64,000 bases of DNA, from positions 68,630,186-68,694,185 of the forward strand of contig OU342630.1 in NCBI GenBank assembly GCA_910589415.1. The letters run 5' to 3'. Origin of the DNA: Malachius bipustulatus (Eukaryota; Arthropoda; Insecta; Coleoptera; Melyridae). The notes below the pieces were generated by a model. The model was not told where the DNA came from, ran no database searches, and saw only the letters and a list, made by a program, of their open reading frames with translations. Positions 1 through 11,329 of this stretch are shown here, in pieces. The first letter of the stretch is position 1. Each line of letters starts with the position of its first letter. The position numbers and the translations under genes were made by a program.

Positions 1-374
1 TAATTGGACACATGATGAGAGCCAATTAATGAATTGTCACTAACAATCTTAATATCATTTAAAAACTCTTTGCCTGTCGTTACATTGCCAGAATAATAAT
101 TGTCATTAATGGTCTTTATATTACCCAGCAAAGTAAAATATTTATCTTCAAAAATTTGTCTTTCTGCATTTGAATCACTACTATCAATTACATCTATTTT
201 ATTTTGAATTTCTTCAAATTCTTCTAATAAAGGCTTAATTTTTTCTACTCTTATTGATAATTGAGAGATAATATTTTGATTTATTATTTTTTCATCTTTT
301 ATTGAATTAAAATGTGTGCATTGACGGGTTAATTTGGATTTAACTACCCCTCGATCTAAAATCAATTGTTCCAT
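1..374 (-). CDS. BEL/Pao-type retrotransposon gag, N-terminal fragment (open at window edge)
   Basis: An uninterrupted minus-strand reading frame begins with an ATG at 374-372 and is still open at position 1, giving 124 codons. It starts MEQLILDRGVVKSKLTR and continues as a charged, helix-prone stretch with LLEEFEEIQNKIDVID. An N-terminus of the form L-x-x-x-R-G-x-x-K-x-x-L-T-R followed by a coiled-coil-like region is typical of insect BEL/Pao gag polyproteins, where it precedes the DUF1759 region. That family call is from memory of the pattern, not a search. Gag packages element RNA into cytoplasmic particles. The frame has no internal stop, so the copy may be young. The rest of gag-pol would lie before the window. 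It could instead be a domesticated gag-derived gene. Confidence 0.6.
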   Translation of the reverse strand, partial: MEQLILDRGVVKSKLTRQCTHFNSIKDEKIINQNIISQLSIRVEKIKPLLEEFEEIQNKIDVIDSSDSNAERQIFEDKYFTLLGNIKTINDNYYSGNVTTGKEFLNDIKIVSDNSLIGSHHVSN

Positions 375-1140
375 GATTTTTGTTTATATAGAATGCAATT
401 ACTATTGAATAATAATTCGATACCTACCTCTTTAATCAGGTAATTGGAAACCGATAAATTGAAATTATGAAATAAATATGAATTGATTAAAATTGAAAAC
501 TGGTATGGACTCACGTAAGGAATGAGGAATGGAAAAACGACTTGCTCCTGCTGTTGTTGTCTTTACCCAGTTACTGCTCTTCCTTGCCTACTTTGGCTGA
601 TAACGCTATCCTTTCTTGATTGATTGAATATGTTGACACTGGACCGCTCAATTCTGATTTTATTAAGGGCCGGTCTTTTATTGCAATTTAATAATTTATT
701 TTAGCACATACGGCGCGACTGGACCAAAATTATGTTCGATAATATAGTGGACTGTATATTTTTTAATAGATTAATTTATTTGCTGATAGTTTTCTCTGCA
801 TGTGCTAAAATATGTGTGTAATTAATTTTAGTTATTTTTTGACTGACTTTTTATTGACATTTTTCTAATATTCATTGTAGTAGCAAGTGGCTATTATTCC
901 ATTTTGCCTACTTGAAATGAAATTGCTTATTAATTCTAAACAGACGGGTTGAAGAGTGGGGAAAATCGTTTCATCAAAAAATGTATTGGGTTACGAGAAG
1001 ACTATGTCTAGGAATCGTCTTGGCTTCAAGTCTGTGTTTTTCTTGAAAAGGCCCGACCTTTTCAAATGACCCTCGTATATTCATGTTGCCGAAGAGCGTT
1101 CATTGAACGAGGGTCATTTGAAAAGCCGTTCAACATTTCA
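375..1140 (-). other. Putative untranslated leader/LTR side of the BEL/Pao element
   Basis: This stretch lies upstream of the gag start on the minus strand and should hold the 5' leader and possibly the 5' LTR. I could not fix LTR ends or a primer-binding site because the partner LTR is outside the window. No coding frame stands out. A short block with GACTGGACC occurs twice, near 635 and 717. Confidence 0.25.
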
Positions 1141-1535
1141 AGGATAGTCTAGTGCAGCGGTTCCTAACCTGTGGTCCGCGGACCCCTGGGGGTCCGCGAG
1201 CATATGTTTGGGGGTCCGCGGTCCCATACGCATCTATCTTACTTAACTTAGAGCATTAACAAAAATAAATAAATTACCTACGAACCAACCTTCTCATTAA
1301 TGTTTTTCTACTAAAAAGTTTGTGTTTTTGTTTTTTAATTTAATGAAGGAATACTAAAATATAATATTGTCCGAAAATTGCACCTTTTTTCACTCAGGGG
1401 TCCTTGGCATTATGCTTGATTTCCTTGGGGGTCCGCGGCTGAAAAAGGTTAGGAACCGCTGGTCTAGTGGGTAGAAGCGTGATTCCGTGATTCATAGGTC
1501 CTTGGTGCGATTCTCGGACAAGCGTCGATGAACTT
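1141..1535 (+). repeat. tRNA-derived SINE-like sequence, split by a hAT MITE
   Basis: If the MITE at 1155-1461 and one target copy are removed, the flanks join as a tRNA-like head. It has an A-box-like TAGTCTAGTGGGTAGAAGCG and, about 35 bases later, a B-box-like GGTGCGATTCTCG. The downstream part is A-rich, around 1556-1610. These are the internal RNA polymerase III promoter elements of tRNA genes and tRNA-derived SINEs. The B-box departs from GGTTCGANTCC, so this is a decayed SINE rather than a functional tRNA. Confidence 0.4.
1155..1461. mobile_element. hAT-type MITE with perfect 8-bp target duplication
   Basis: A 307-bp non-coding element starts CAGCGGTTCCTAACCT and ends with the near inverse AGGTTAGGAACCGCTG. 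Both flanks carry the identical octamer GTCTAGTG (1147-1154 and 1462-1469). An 8-bp duplication and CAG..CTG termini are the hallmark of hAT elements. GGGGTCCGCGG-like subterminal motifs recur at both ends (near 1180-1220 and 1424-1440) and may be transposase-binding repeats. There is no transposase, so movement would need a hAT transposase supplied from elsewhere. Confidence 0.85.
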
Positions 1536-3540
1536 TTTTAGAACTTTGCTTTTCAAGAAAACAATAAATAAATAAGCTATACATAAAATAGAAAAAATAA
1601 ATAAAAAAAAGTTAAATACTTTTCACAACTTCAAAAATATCAAAACCTTAAAAATTTCACTTATTATAAATGTACAATAATATTTTCACTATAAAAGTTA
1701 TCAACACATTTTTATCATAGAATTTTTACTAGTGAACATTTATCATATAAATTTTTACTTTACAAATATTCCTACATACTTCAGAATCATTTCTATCTTA
1801 TTAAACTTTGTTTCGAAATTTCAAATTTTACCGATTTACATTCTTTTTTGACTTTCATTAGTTTAAAACTGATTTGACTTTAACTAGGTTTCTCTCATGT
1901 AGTTCGATTTCCAATAATTAATTGGGGTAATTTTGAATAAAATTTGTTTCAATTGTTCCTTCTTTGTTCATAAAATAATTTGCTTTGATGACGAGTTTCC
2001 TTCTCACATCTTGTCCTTTTTTGTAAAACATTACTTTAATTTACTTTTAGAATTAATTCACGAAAATTTCCTAATTTTCTTAAGAATTTATTAACGAGAT
2101 ATTATATGTTTTATTGCCCCTTTTTTGATTACAATAAGAATTTTTCCCATCTTACACATTTTCTTCAATTACACACACACATTCGTTTTATTTTTCCTCT
2201 TTGGAAAAAAACTGCGTAGTGAGACTTTTGCTCAACGCTGGCATTTATCGCCGAACATATTCTGCTGGCTAGGGAACCTCAACGACATTTCGAGAATAGA
2301 CGTTGATCGCGGTGGCTTCCCTTTCAGAATATCGGAATTCCTTATCGAAAGACAAAACTTTCGTAATACAAACAATATTGAGTACTATTATTCTTCCTCA
2401 ACTTTTACTTTTACTGCTGCTTCTACTGCTAGTCAGCACTGGCATTTTTTGCGATTTATTTCGCTTGCGCCAAATTAATGTCCTTTAGGTCCCTCAACGA
2501 CATTTCGAGAATAGACGCTGATCGGGTTTCCAGGTTGACATACATATTTCCTAAATAATTACGTAATCAATTATCCCCATCTCATTCTATTGCAAAAAAA
2601 CTGCATATCTCCATCTCACTCATTTAATTAATTACGTAATTATTTAGGAAATTATCGTTTGTGAATACGGGCATCAATATTGGAATTCCTTTAAAACATT
2701 TTTTATACTTTTCGTATTTTAATAATATTCGCTTCTGTGTGTACTTTAGGCATTTCGATTCCACAATTGGATGTTAATTCAACACTTAACTCTTGAAAAA
2801 AAAAAAATCTTTCCGACTCCAAGGTGATCAATCTTGTTGTCACGAGCGTCGATGCTGAGCTTTTCGGAATGATTGCATTTCTTTGGGCACTAGTAATTTT
2901 GGAAAATCTTTTCTCGTTTTTCATTTTTGACATTTTTAATTTCTTTCTAACTTATCTAAAGGACTGGATTTTAATGCGTGACAGTTTGTCAGCTGGAACA
3001 ATTTCTTTTACCCATTTTTTTCCTTTTATTTTACAAAAACTTAAAAAAATTTAATTGATGTATTTAATAATTTACCTTTTATTTGAACTACTCCTTTTGT
3101 CAGAATTTCGACTCCTATTGTTAAAGAAAAAAATTTTCCTTTAATAAATCGAATAACCAAATCTTTCTTAATCAAAAAAATTTTTTTCTGCTTTCTGCAG
3201 TCTCTAATTTGGAAACAATTTTGACATTATTTCGGCTTTCTCTTCCGCGTATGACTTCTACAAAAATATTTTACTTTAATTTCGTACAAAATTATTCCCA
3301 TAATTTCTATAATTTATTCTTAATTCTTAGTCAATATCTATCTACTTAAACGCGTTAGAAATGATTCATCAGCTTATATCAAAAATATAAATATAAATAT
3401 TGTATAACCCAATACTACATTATGAAAAAAAAAATTTACTGCATAAAATTTCACTCCTACAAAATCCTAACAAACATTTTTACACAAAAAAAAATTAAAA
3501 AAAAAAACTTTACAATTTTGTACTCACACGGTAATTTATA
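1536..3540. other. AT-rich non-coding stretch with short repeats
   Basis: No gene recognised. A block containing CCTCAACGACATTTCGAGAA and then ATAGACG(T/C)TGATCG occurs twice in direct orientation, near 2277-2310 and 2493-2525. A small palindromic element spans about 2550-2656, with arms reading TTTCCTAAATAATTACGTAA and its inverse TTACGTAATTATTTAGGAAA. The ORFs at 2125-2488 and 2703-3054 fall in this low-complexity DNA and show no recognisable domain. Confidence 0.4.
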
Positions 3541-3829
3541 ATTTCACCTGAGATAATCCTCTTGTTCTTCTGGGGTCTTCCCAGAGCGACGCTTTCGGGT
3601 GATGCAGCGCTCCTCTATCTTCTCGCATCGCCATACCATGATTATTAGAAGTCCTCCGGATTCCATTTGGGTTGCCAGGTTGCGATTATCGTGGTCCATC
3701 TTGAAGTAGGATGAGTCCCAAGGTCCGTCTCGAAATCAGGATCGAAGTTCTACGTCAGGGTCCGTTTCGTAGGCAAAGGATCAGAGGATTGGGTCCTCAA
3801 TTTTAAGAAAGGCTGGTCCATCTCGAAGG

Positions 3830-4120
3830 CAGGCATGGTCAGAAGGCAGGATCAGAAGGCAGGGTCCGTTTCGGAGGCAGGATCAGAAGCCAGAGTCCGT
3901 TTCGAAGGTAGGATCAGAAGCCAGGGTCCGTTTCGAAGGCAGGATCAGAAGCCAGGGTCCGTTTCGTAGGCAGGATCGCCATGTGATAAACTAATAAGGA
4001 GATTTGTAGAACTGGCAGGATCGCCATGTGGTAAACTAATAAGGGGTATTGTTGCAGGATCGCCATGTGGTTAACTATGAGTGAGTTTTCAGGATCGCCA
4101 TTTGATAGATAAGGAGGATG
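3830..4120. repeat. Two adjoining tandem-repeat blocks
   Basis: From about 3835 to 3975 a unit of about 31 bases (core CAGGATCAGAAGCCAGGGTC followed by CGTTTCG) is repeated four to five times with small changes. From about 3971 to 4110 a second unit beginning CAGGATCGCCATGTGGTAAA is repeated four times with variable spacers. Both units share the CAGGATC start, so the second block may have grown from the first. Similar GGTCCGTCTCG-type motifs extend up to about 3720. No open frame runs through the array. Confidence 0.7.
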
Positions 4121-4855
4121 TGCAGGATAATTAAAGTTGATTGGATTTTGACTGGTTTATTGGTTAACACTTACACACTACATAACGACGTTGTCTATGA
4201 CTAGTAATACTTACATAATTATATCTAATACTATAATAATTGATAATAATCATTGATAATAATCGAATCTATAATAATAATCGGATGGTGTGTCTGTCCA
4301 TTATATATGGGTGGGTCAATGCCAACGGCATTTCTTACCCTTATTCAGCATTTCTTGCAAGGTTGAGTTAGAGTCTTGTTATTAAACATATTATTTATAT
4401 GTGTCAGTATAATATTATAAATACTACTTGTTTTGATAACAAGATAGTTAATTAATTGACTTTAAAATATTTACTTATTGCAAGTAAGATTTACTCGCTA
4501 ATAATCTTAATTGGTCCATGACACATCCATCACAAGCTCATGCATAGACTAAAAGCCAGAAGAAAATTGATCGTTTTTCTTTAAATTGACCGAAAATAGA
4601 AAAAAAAAATGTTTTTTTTTATTTCACAAATCTAGACCCAAAGAGAATCTTTTTATAAAATTGCGAATAATATTATTCACCTCAGTAACTTCATAAGGAG
4701 CCCTTCTTGAAATAATTTTTACAAACTTTTCCAAAATGTTTTTTCACAGTTTCCTAAAATGCCTCTTTAGAAGCAATTTAGAAGTTCTTTTATTGTTCTT
4801 TGCCAGTTGTTTATATGCCCCTTTAAAGGAAACAAATCACTTTTGATATAATATT

Positions 4856-4861
4856 TTTATT
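4856..4861 (-). terminator. PolyA signal of the cuticle protein gene
   Basis: AATAAA on the minus strand (context GCGAATAAAAAT) lies 137 bases beyond the stop codon of the RR-2 cuticle gene, a normal 3' UTR length for this family. It is the first canonical hexamer downstream of the stop. Confidence 0.6.
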
Positions 4862-4997
4862 CGCAACAAAACATGTTAAATACACTAAACTATAAAAACA
4901 ATATACTTAGGTACAGTATAAAAACGCTATAAAAAAGACAATAAATACAAACGAAAATCAGTAGCATCAGGAATGCGAAACATAAACCTCAACTGGG

Positions 4998-7900
4998 CTA
5001 GTGTTTCTTGTAGGACACTTTAGCTATGAAGCCTTGCTTTTTGTCGGATTCATAATCCACGACGCGGATTGTCTTGTGGTCAGGCTCCAGGAGACTGTAG
5101 GATCCTTTCACTTTGTTTCCTTCACGAACTTCATGTTGGCTCTTGAAGTCATTGTGTTTCTTGTCAGCTACATGGTAGTCATAGTGGTATTCTGGATAAG
5201 CCTAGAAAATAAAAACAATAATTTGTATTAGACATTAAATTTAAAACTTTGTTTCTAAATTAACGAAATTTTACAGAAAAATTGATGATGCTGTAGTGAA
5301 ACGTTTATTTGGTCAACCTTCTTTCAAATCTGAAACAAGCAACGATTTCTTCCGATTTGTATAAGGAACCTATGATGGCTATTATTAAACTGTGACAGCG
5401 GTTACCGAAAGAAATGATAATGATCTTCTACTTTGACATTTACTGCTGTGTTTCACGTAACATATTGCAGCTCATGCAAAGGTTTTTGCGACACTGAAAT
5501 GTGGAACCACTTTTTAGCAAAAAACCTAAACATTTCTTTGTTTTGCGATTCTGCTGCACTCACGATTGAGCTCCAGCCTCAGAAATTTGAAGTTGTAACT
5601 TATTTAATTGGAATTTACAATGAAAAAATAATTAGTGCAAAAGAGAACTACACAGAGGAAGATTTACAGGGCTTGATCTACATGAAGCTGAAGGTAGGTA
5701 CCATTTAGAGACGCTACCATTCTGTTGTGGTAGTTTATGGAATCGATTTCGTCTTTAACAGACACTGAGATGCATAAACGCAAGTCGATTTTTGGTCCCT
5801 AACAATTTTTACAATGAAAATGTTAAAGCAATTTTAAAGAAACACTCCTAAAAGTGTAAATCTTATTCGTCATAATGACCTAACAAAAATACTCAGCGTT
5901 TTTTAGAAAATGTTATGATTGAAAAGGTTTACTTCAAAACTGTATTAAAGTTTGAGTACAGAGTAGGTACGATTTAACGGAGGTACCTAGTAAAATTTAT
6001 AGAATTTTTGTTATAAGAGTGTGAGAATTTAAGTGTTGACAACATAAAATTGCATGAAATAGTTGCAGCAGGATGAACTGAATTTAATTAACAAAATAAA
6101 AAAAATGAAGAACATGAAAAAAATTCATCTTTGAAAATGAAAAAAAAATCTTTGAGCTAAACATAGACAAACAAAGAAACTTCTACAACAGAATTTTGAC
6201 TCATCCACGCATAATTTAACGAAAAAAACGGCCAAAGAAACATCAAACCTTGTCATTTATGTCTTACAATATCTAGAAGGAAGTCTTACCATAAATTAAC
6301 AGGAATGAATTTTTTTTAATATAAATATGAGGAAGAGGTGTTGTCAATAATAAAAAGAAGAGTCAATAATAGGCACTTTTTGAAGCAACTGAATCAAAAC
6401 AGAATTTTTATTAACACTCATCTACAATGACGAGTTTGAAGCATTCTAATTATTGTGAGCCTGGGAAAACGGGCAAGTTTGAGTGAAGAAGGTGTTTATT
6501 ATCCCTAGACTTGAATACCTTATTTGTGGAGAATAATAATTAATCGACAAAACGTGTTCATCAGGAAGTGACTAGCGAGTTCCAGAACCTGGAAGTTCTC
6601 GGTTGAAAATCTTAATGTGGTCCTAATACGACATTTTTGAACTTGTGAAACTTAGCGGTGTATAGGTGTGCACGCTCGGTCATTGAGAAAAAGGAGAGTG
6701 AAAAGAACGAAAAAAGTTGGCAGAAAAATTTAATGGCAGCTATGTTCACATCCTATTTTTTAATTATATGTATAGGAATACCGCATCTATAATTATTATT
6801 TATTAATTATTAAATCCAATATTGAGTGTGTACTTTCTTATATTTATTGTTATGAAATGAATATATTATAAACAACAAGTGGTTTTATGTAAATATGAAG
6901 AATACCACGTGAACTTGTTCGGCATTGTAATATTTCCTACCAATTTGCATTGGAATTTCTCCTGTTTATTCACAATGCAATGATTTAGATACAAGTATGT
7001 AGTTCGGTTATATAATAATAATTCATGTAATTCTTGCTGACAAGATAAAAATAATTGAACCGTTTTCTACAGCAATGTGTGCTACAAATGCTGTTACATA
7101 GTACGTGCTCATATTATGCTAATGTGGTAAAATTGATATTCTTGAATAAAAATATGATTTTTAGAGCAATTTCCTGGAGAAGTAACAATAATTTCCCGTA
7201 TGGGAAGGAAAGACTATCAATATTTAGGAGAAATTCTATCATTTCAATTTTATGAACTATTAATCTACAAAAATATTAAACGATTACTCAAAGCAGAAGG
7301 AGGCAACATGAGCCAGGAGAGAAACAACAAAAAACAGGAAAAATGTATCTCAAAGAAATCTTTCAAATTATGACCTGCGATGTATTAATATTTTATCCGG
7401 AGGGGGATACCATTGAAATTGGTTGTATTTACCCTTTTAATTTGATATTGAGAAAAGCCCTCAAAAGCTGTAGTAACTAAATTTTATTCAAATATAAAAC
7501 TTACCTTGATGTGGACAACTTCTTCATGTTTAGTATCTACTGGAGTCTTGAAATCGGTTCCGGTGAATCCAATTGATTCATACTTCTTCTCTTCTTGGCC
7601 TTCTTGCTTATTCTCGCCCTCTCCTCCACTTTCCTCCTGCTTTCCTTGTCCTTCCTGACCACCGGACTCGTTTTGACCTCCCATTCCTTCAGATTCGCCT
7701 TTACTTTCCTCTTCCCCTTTGCCAATCTCGATGCCCCTGCTGAGGCCGAAAACGATGTGGTCAAGCTTCTTGTAGTCTCCAAGGAGGCCACCAGCTGATC
7801 CGCCGCTGTATTGAGCGGATGATAAAGCTAAGACAGCCGCTAAGATAAGCTGGAATAAGATGAAATTATTATAAGGTGAATAAATTATTATTATTGACGT

Positions 7901-8042
7901 TGCAGTATGAAGGATTTTCTAATCTACCTAATGTACGGTAGGTAGTGTAAGGCTGGTTAAGATTTATGAATAATTATTGGTGGACGTAATCAGGATTAAT
8001 CATTTAATGGTAATGATGATAACTTACGATAATTTGATTCAT
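4998..8042 (-). CDS. RR-2 cuticular protein (chitin-binding Rebers-Riddiford domain), complete, three coding exons
   Basis: Joined minus-strand exons 8042-8028, 7849-7505 and 5201-4998 encode 187 residues. Introns have GT-AG ends (GTAAGTT and GTAAGTT donors; TTATTCCAG and TTTTCTAG acceptors), all in phase 0. Residues 1-17 form a signal peptide beginning MNQIILILAAVLALSSA. A short exon encoding only the first few residues is the usual layout of insect cuticle genes. Residues about 45-100 are rich in Gly, Glu, Gln and Lys. The last exon carries the extended RR domain (about 121-185), with KSQHEVREG, KGSYSLLEPD, RVVDYESD and GFIAKV, which fits the RR-2 class of hard cuticle. RR domains bind chitin in the extracellular procuticle. 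The gene lies antisense, apparently within an intron of the Glut1-like gene. Family call is strong; the individual member is not identified. Confidence 0.9.
5202..7504 (-). other. Intron 2 of the cuticle protein gene
   Basis: A 2.3-kb AT-rich intron, large beside the 178-base first intron. It holds a plus-strand ORF at 5433-5708 (91 codons, containing KENYTEEDLQGLIYMKLK) that I do not recognise. The wording looks transposon-like but there is no catalytic motif. Nothing else stands out. Confidence 0.5.
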
Positions 8043-8097
8043 TGCTGTTTGATTTTCAAATTGTACCACCTAAGTAGTTCTTTGGTTGGTAGTTTGG

Positions 8098-8135
8098 AAC
8101 TGATACATTTTAAGAAACTGACTGTGGTTTATATA
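8098..8135 (-). promoter_or_regulatory. TATA box and initiator of the cuticle protein gene
   Basis: On the minus strand TATATAAA (8135-8128) is followed by an arthropod-type initiator TCAGTT (8103-8098) with its A at 8101. The TATA box therefore begins 34 bases upstream of the putative start site, close to the standard spacing. The implied 5' UTR is about 59 bases, up to the ATG at 8042-8040. A second TCAGTT (8121-8116) is too close to the TATA box. Confidence 0.65.
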
Positions 8136-8753
8136 GAGACTGCAGAGGTCTTTTGGCATGGTTGTAATTGAACTATTTACATAAATAATTGAGTCTATAT
8201 CAACTTTTAGTTGTATTACCGCCTTATTGATTTACTAATAGCATGATTAATTATGTAAAAGTTTTGTCAACTGCAAATGCGCAGATGGTCATTAAAATTC
8301 AAATGCACATGCATTGATATCTATTTCAACATAAAAGCAAATTGTGTTTATATCGAAATTATAAAATATGAATATTTCTTGTCTTTTAATAGCACTTAGG
8401 TCGGGTTTATTTAGCATTTTAAACATTTACATCTGTCTAATAGGCTGCCCGTTATTATACCAATTACTCAAAATTCTTGCGAGAAATTATTATTTTCATA
8501 TCTTGTATTTTTTTGGTGACATTTGAAAAGATTATAATAACGACATTGACCTAAAACCAACGATGACATAATAATATGTCAACGTCAGATGTTGGAATAA
8601 AAAAAAAGATCGACCAGTCCAAACAATTTCCATAGAAACGTTGCTCCAAACTTTATCATCACACTGTATATTATTATGTAGGGAATTACCTAAACATAAA
8701 AGTTTATATTCATTTATGCATTGTTTAATTATTGTTTTTTGTGATTGTTGCAG

Positions 8754-8893
8754 AATGCCTTGGAAAATTATACCTTCCTGCCGTTTGGAGTGTTCTTAGC
8801 CATATTTTGGATCTTTACGTATAAAAAGGTCCCCGAAACGAAAAACAAAACCTTCGAAGAAATCTCTGCCTTGTTTAGACATGGAAACGGAGG
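8754..8893 (+). CDS. Glut1: Glut1 (SLC2A1-like) facilitative glucose transporter, penultimate-type exon
   Basis: After a TTGTTGCAG acceptor, a 140-nt exon encodes NALENYTFLPFGVF, then AIFWIFTYKKVPETK and NKTFEEISALFRHGNGG, ending at a GGTAAGC donor in phase 2. It covers the last transmembrane helix and the cytosolic PETK signature that closes the major facilitator sugar-transporter fold. The RHGNG tail matches my recollection of insect GLUT1 closely. The protein imports glucose across the plasma membrane. Exons for the first eleven helices were not found at 1-8753, so they must lie before the window. The exon is phase-compatible with three downstream 3' exons. Confidence 0.88.
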
Positions 8894-8899
8894 GTAAGC

Positions 8900-9587
8900 A
8901 AAACAAATTCCATGGAAAGTTTTATCAAGAAACAAGCTGTAAATATGTTCTTTTCTTTTCTTTGTCACTAATATTAACCAGAATGTAAACACAGTTTTAC
9001 ACTGTTCCTTTTATGGTTTGTATAATGGAGCTTTTTAAAATTTCATCATCAAAGTTACTAGTTAATAATATCATAATCATCACAGTCAAGTATTTTAATT
9101 TTTCTATGTTTTAACAATAAAAGGAGCCAATAATAGTAATTTCTTTATACCTACCAAGGCCGCGCAATTATTCTTTAGAGTACTAAGAAAAAGATTGCCG
9201 CCGAGTTTTTGTACAACCATGTTTTGAAAATACAAAATTTTTATCAATTTTATTGTTTCCAAATCAGCTAATATAGAACGTGCTGCATGTTTATGAGGTC
9301 GACTTGGTAAGCCCGAATTTCCCCGCTACGATCCCCGGTTAGAACCTGCCTTGTCACCTTTTTCTCTAAATAATTTCAAATAATTCAACATTAATTTTGA
9401 TGAAACTCACTTTACGGCCGTCGTCAAGGGTAACGGCCTTCAAAGACCCGAAAACGGTCGTTGCCCTTGAGACAGCTACAAAGTGAGATTACGCAACCCA
9501 TGAAAAGCAGTCAAGTCGCGAAAGGTTGCAAAATAATACTTAGATTTAAACATAAGAAATGGAAAATCCTGTTACTTATTTAATATA
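8900..9587. other. Glut1 intron segment, includes a tRNA-SINE-like piece
   Basis: No gene seen. Around 9296-9360 a tRNA-like stretch has GTCGACTTGGTAAGC and a B-box-like GGTTAGAACC, suggesting a decayed tRNA-derived SINE. A short inverted repeat AACTCACTTTACGGCC / GCTACAAAGTGAG lies around 9403-9490. Confidence 0.3.
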
Positions 9588-10297
9588 CAGGGTGTTTCGC
9601 ATAAGAACAGGGACGTGTGTAGGGGAACCCAAAATATTGTCATTTAAAGCAACTTATACCTACTTAAATTGCACCCCTGAGAAGTTACAGGCCTTGAAAT
9701 AGGGGTTTCAAATTTCGAATATAAAATCAATATCTCAGTTATACTTCAATTTAGAAAAAAATGGTACACGTTGTGAGTGTATCAAGGGCATTAATTGACA
9801 ATAAGTACCTATAGTTAAATTGTAGTATTCCAAAAGGTTTATAAGGGAAAATGCACCCTTGCAATGTTACAGAATTTTTTAACCCGTTGGCCTATTTAAG
9901 AAATTATTACTTCATTTTATGGGGAATTTAGTTCTTAAAATTTTATTTATCTTGTTACTTTCCAAAAAACTTTATCGTTTTCAACAAAAACCCGAAAAAC
10001 TGAAAAAAAAGTTGAGGATCAGGAAAAAAATATTAAAAACTCAAGAGAAAAGAAAAGTTAGAAGAGTAAGAAATTTTTACTTAATTTTATGGGAAATTTG
10101 GAAAGGAATTTTATGGGAAAACGGAGATATATTTTTGAATTGGAGGTTTGTTTGGAATTCCTATTTCAAGGCCTGAAATACATCTCAATTTCTCAGGGAT
10201 GCAACTTAGGATAGAGATAAGTTGCGTTAAATGACCATATTTTGGGTTCCCCTATACACGCCCCTTCTCTGTGTCGGTTCTTATGCGAAACACCCTG
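9588..10297. mobile_element. 710-bp foldback element with CAGGGTG termini and TA target site
   Basis: Terminal inverted repeats CAGGGTGTTTCGCATAAGAAC and GGTTCTTATGCGAAACACCC are flanked by TA on both sides (9586-9587 and 10298-10299). Homology of the arms continues inward for roughly 100 bases (GGGGAACCCAAAATATTG against ATATTTTGGGTTCCCC, and TTACAGGCCTTGAAAT against AGGCCTGAAAT). TA duplication and short conserved ends fit a Tc1/mariner-mobilised MITE. The ORF at 9919-10176 lies in the AT-rich middle and is probably spurious. Confidence 0.75.
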
Positions 10298-11024
10298 TAT
10301 TTATCGGATAAACATCTAAGAGAGTACATAAACAAATCAAACAACTCAAGTTAATTCTGCTCTTATATAAACTGCTTAGGTACCTACTCCTATTTAAAGT
10401 TCCCTTATTAAGTATTAAATTCTATTAATTTTATATTATGTGTATATGAAAAATTAATGTAGGTAGGTATAGATATCTGCCGTAGCGGTTTTATCTTCTC
10501 TTTCTTTGAAAGTCGGTACATAGAAGATTAGGTATCAATGGCGGTTAATTACCGGTTGAGGTAAAAATTTATATTACATAATAATATGTTTCAAGCTCGA
10601 GACCGTCAAGGTAATTCAATATTCACAATACCGGTAAGAATAAGCACCTATTATGCCAATGGTGGTTATGGTATTTTTTCACGATTTTTTTTTACGTTAT
10701 AGGAAAACTTTTCAAAAAAATAAATTAGGTTCATAATTTTTGTTAAATTTTGCATTATACTGTATCTGGAAGGCTACATTTTTATTTGAGTGTCGTATTT
10801 TTTAGATCTAACTTTTAGTTTTTGGGTGCCAGAAATCAAAAAATGTCAATATATGCTATTTCTGAGTACCAATTTATAAAACCTTGCGTTTAAACCTATT
10901 GACTTCTTAAAATATTAATGTTTCTTTTAATAGAAGTAATCTGTCAAAATTTTTGAAAATACTCGAATCAAAAAACTCAAAAATATTGCTTGTTGACTCA
11001 AGTAGGTATACGATATGTATGATA
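10298..11024. other. Glut1 intron segment without recognised features
   Basis: AT-rich intronic DNA with scattered TAGGTAGGTA motifs. I see no coding frame, RNA or repeat boundary here. Confidence 0.4.
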
Positions 11025-11329
11025 CAAGACGGGCCATCGAATAGGGAGCAGGCTTAATAATTTGGAAACTGAAGATGAGTGCGAAAAAATCCAAAACAGG
11101 TCAATTTTGTTATCGAGTAGGGCATATTTGGGTAACAAATTAATTCATACAAGTTCCTTTTTTTAAATAAGTAAAAAGATTTTCACTTTTTTCCAAAAAA
11201 GCTCTTCACTGTCTACTTATGATGATTATCATGGTCGCTTTATGACTGTAACGGTTACTACAACTCAATCGTTTGGATTTGACCAACTTCCATACAAAAA
11301 AAAACAAATTCTTACCGAAACGTTTTCTT

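Noticed and set aside
2125..2488. 117-codon ORF starting MITIRIFPILHIFF
   Set aside because: Phe/Leu/Thr runs reflect AT-rich simple sequence; part of it is a directly repeated non-coding block.
3830..4120. CRISPR array
   Set aside because: The units are contiguous tandem repeats without unique spacers of constant length, and the genome is eukaryotic.
7595..7798. Plus-strand ORF of 67 codons and overlapping minus-strand 84-codon frame
   Set aside because: Both are alternative-frame shadows of cuticle exon 2.
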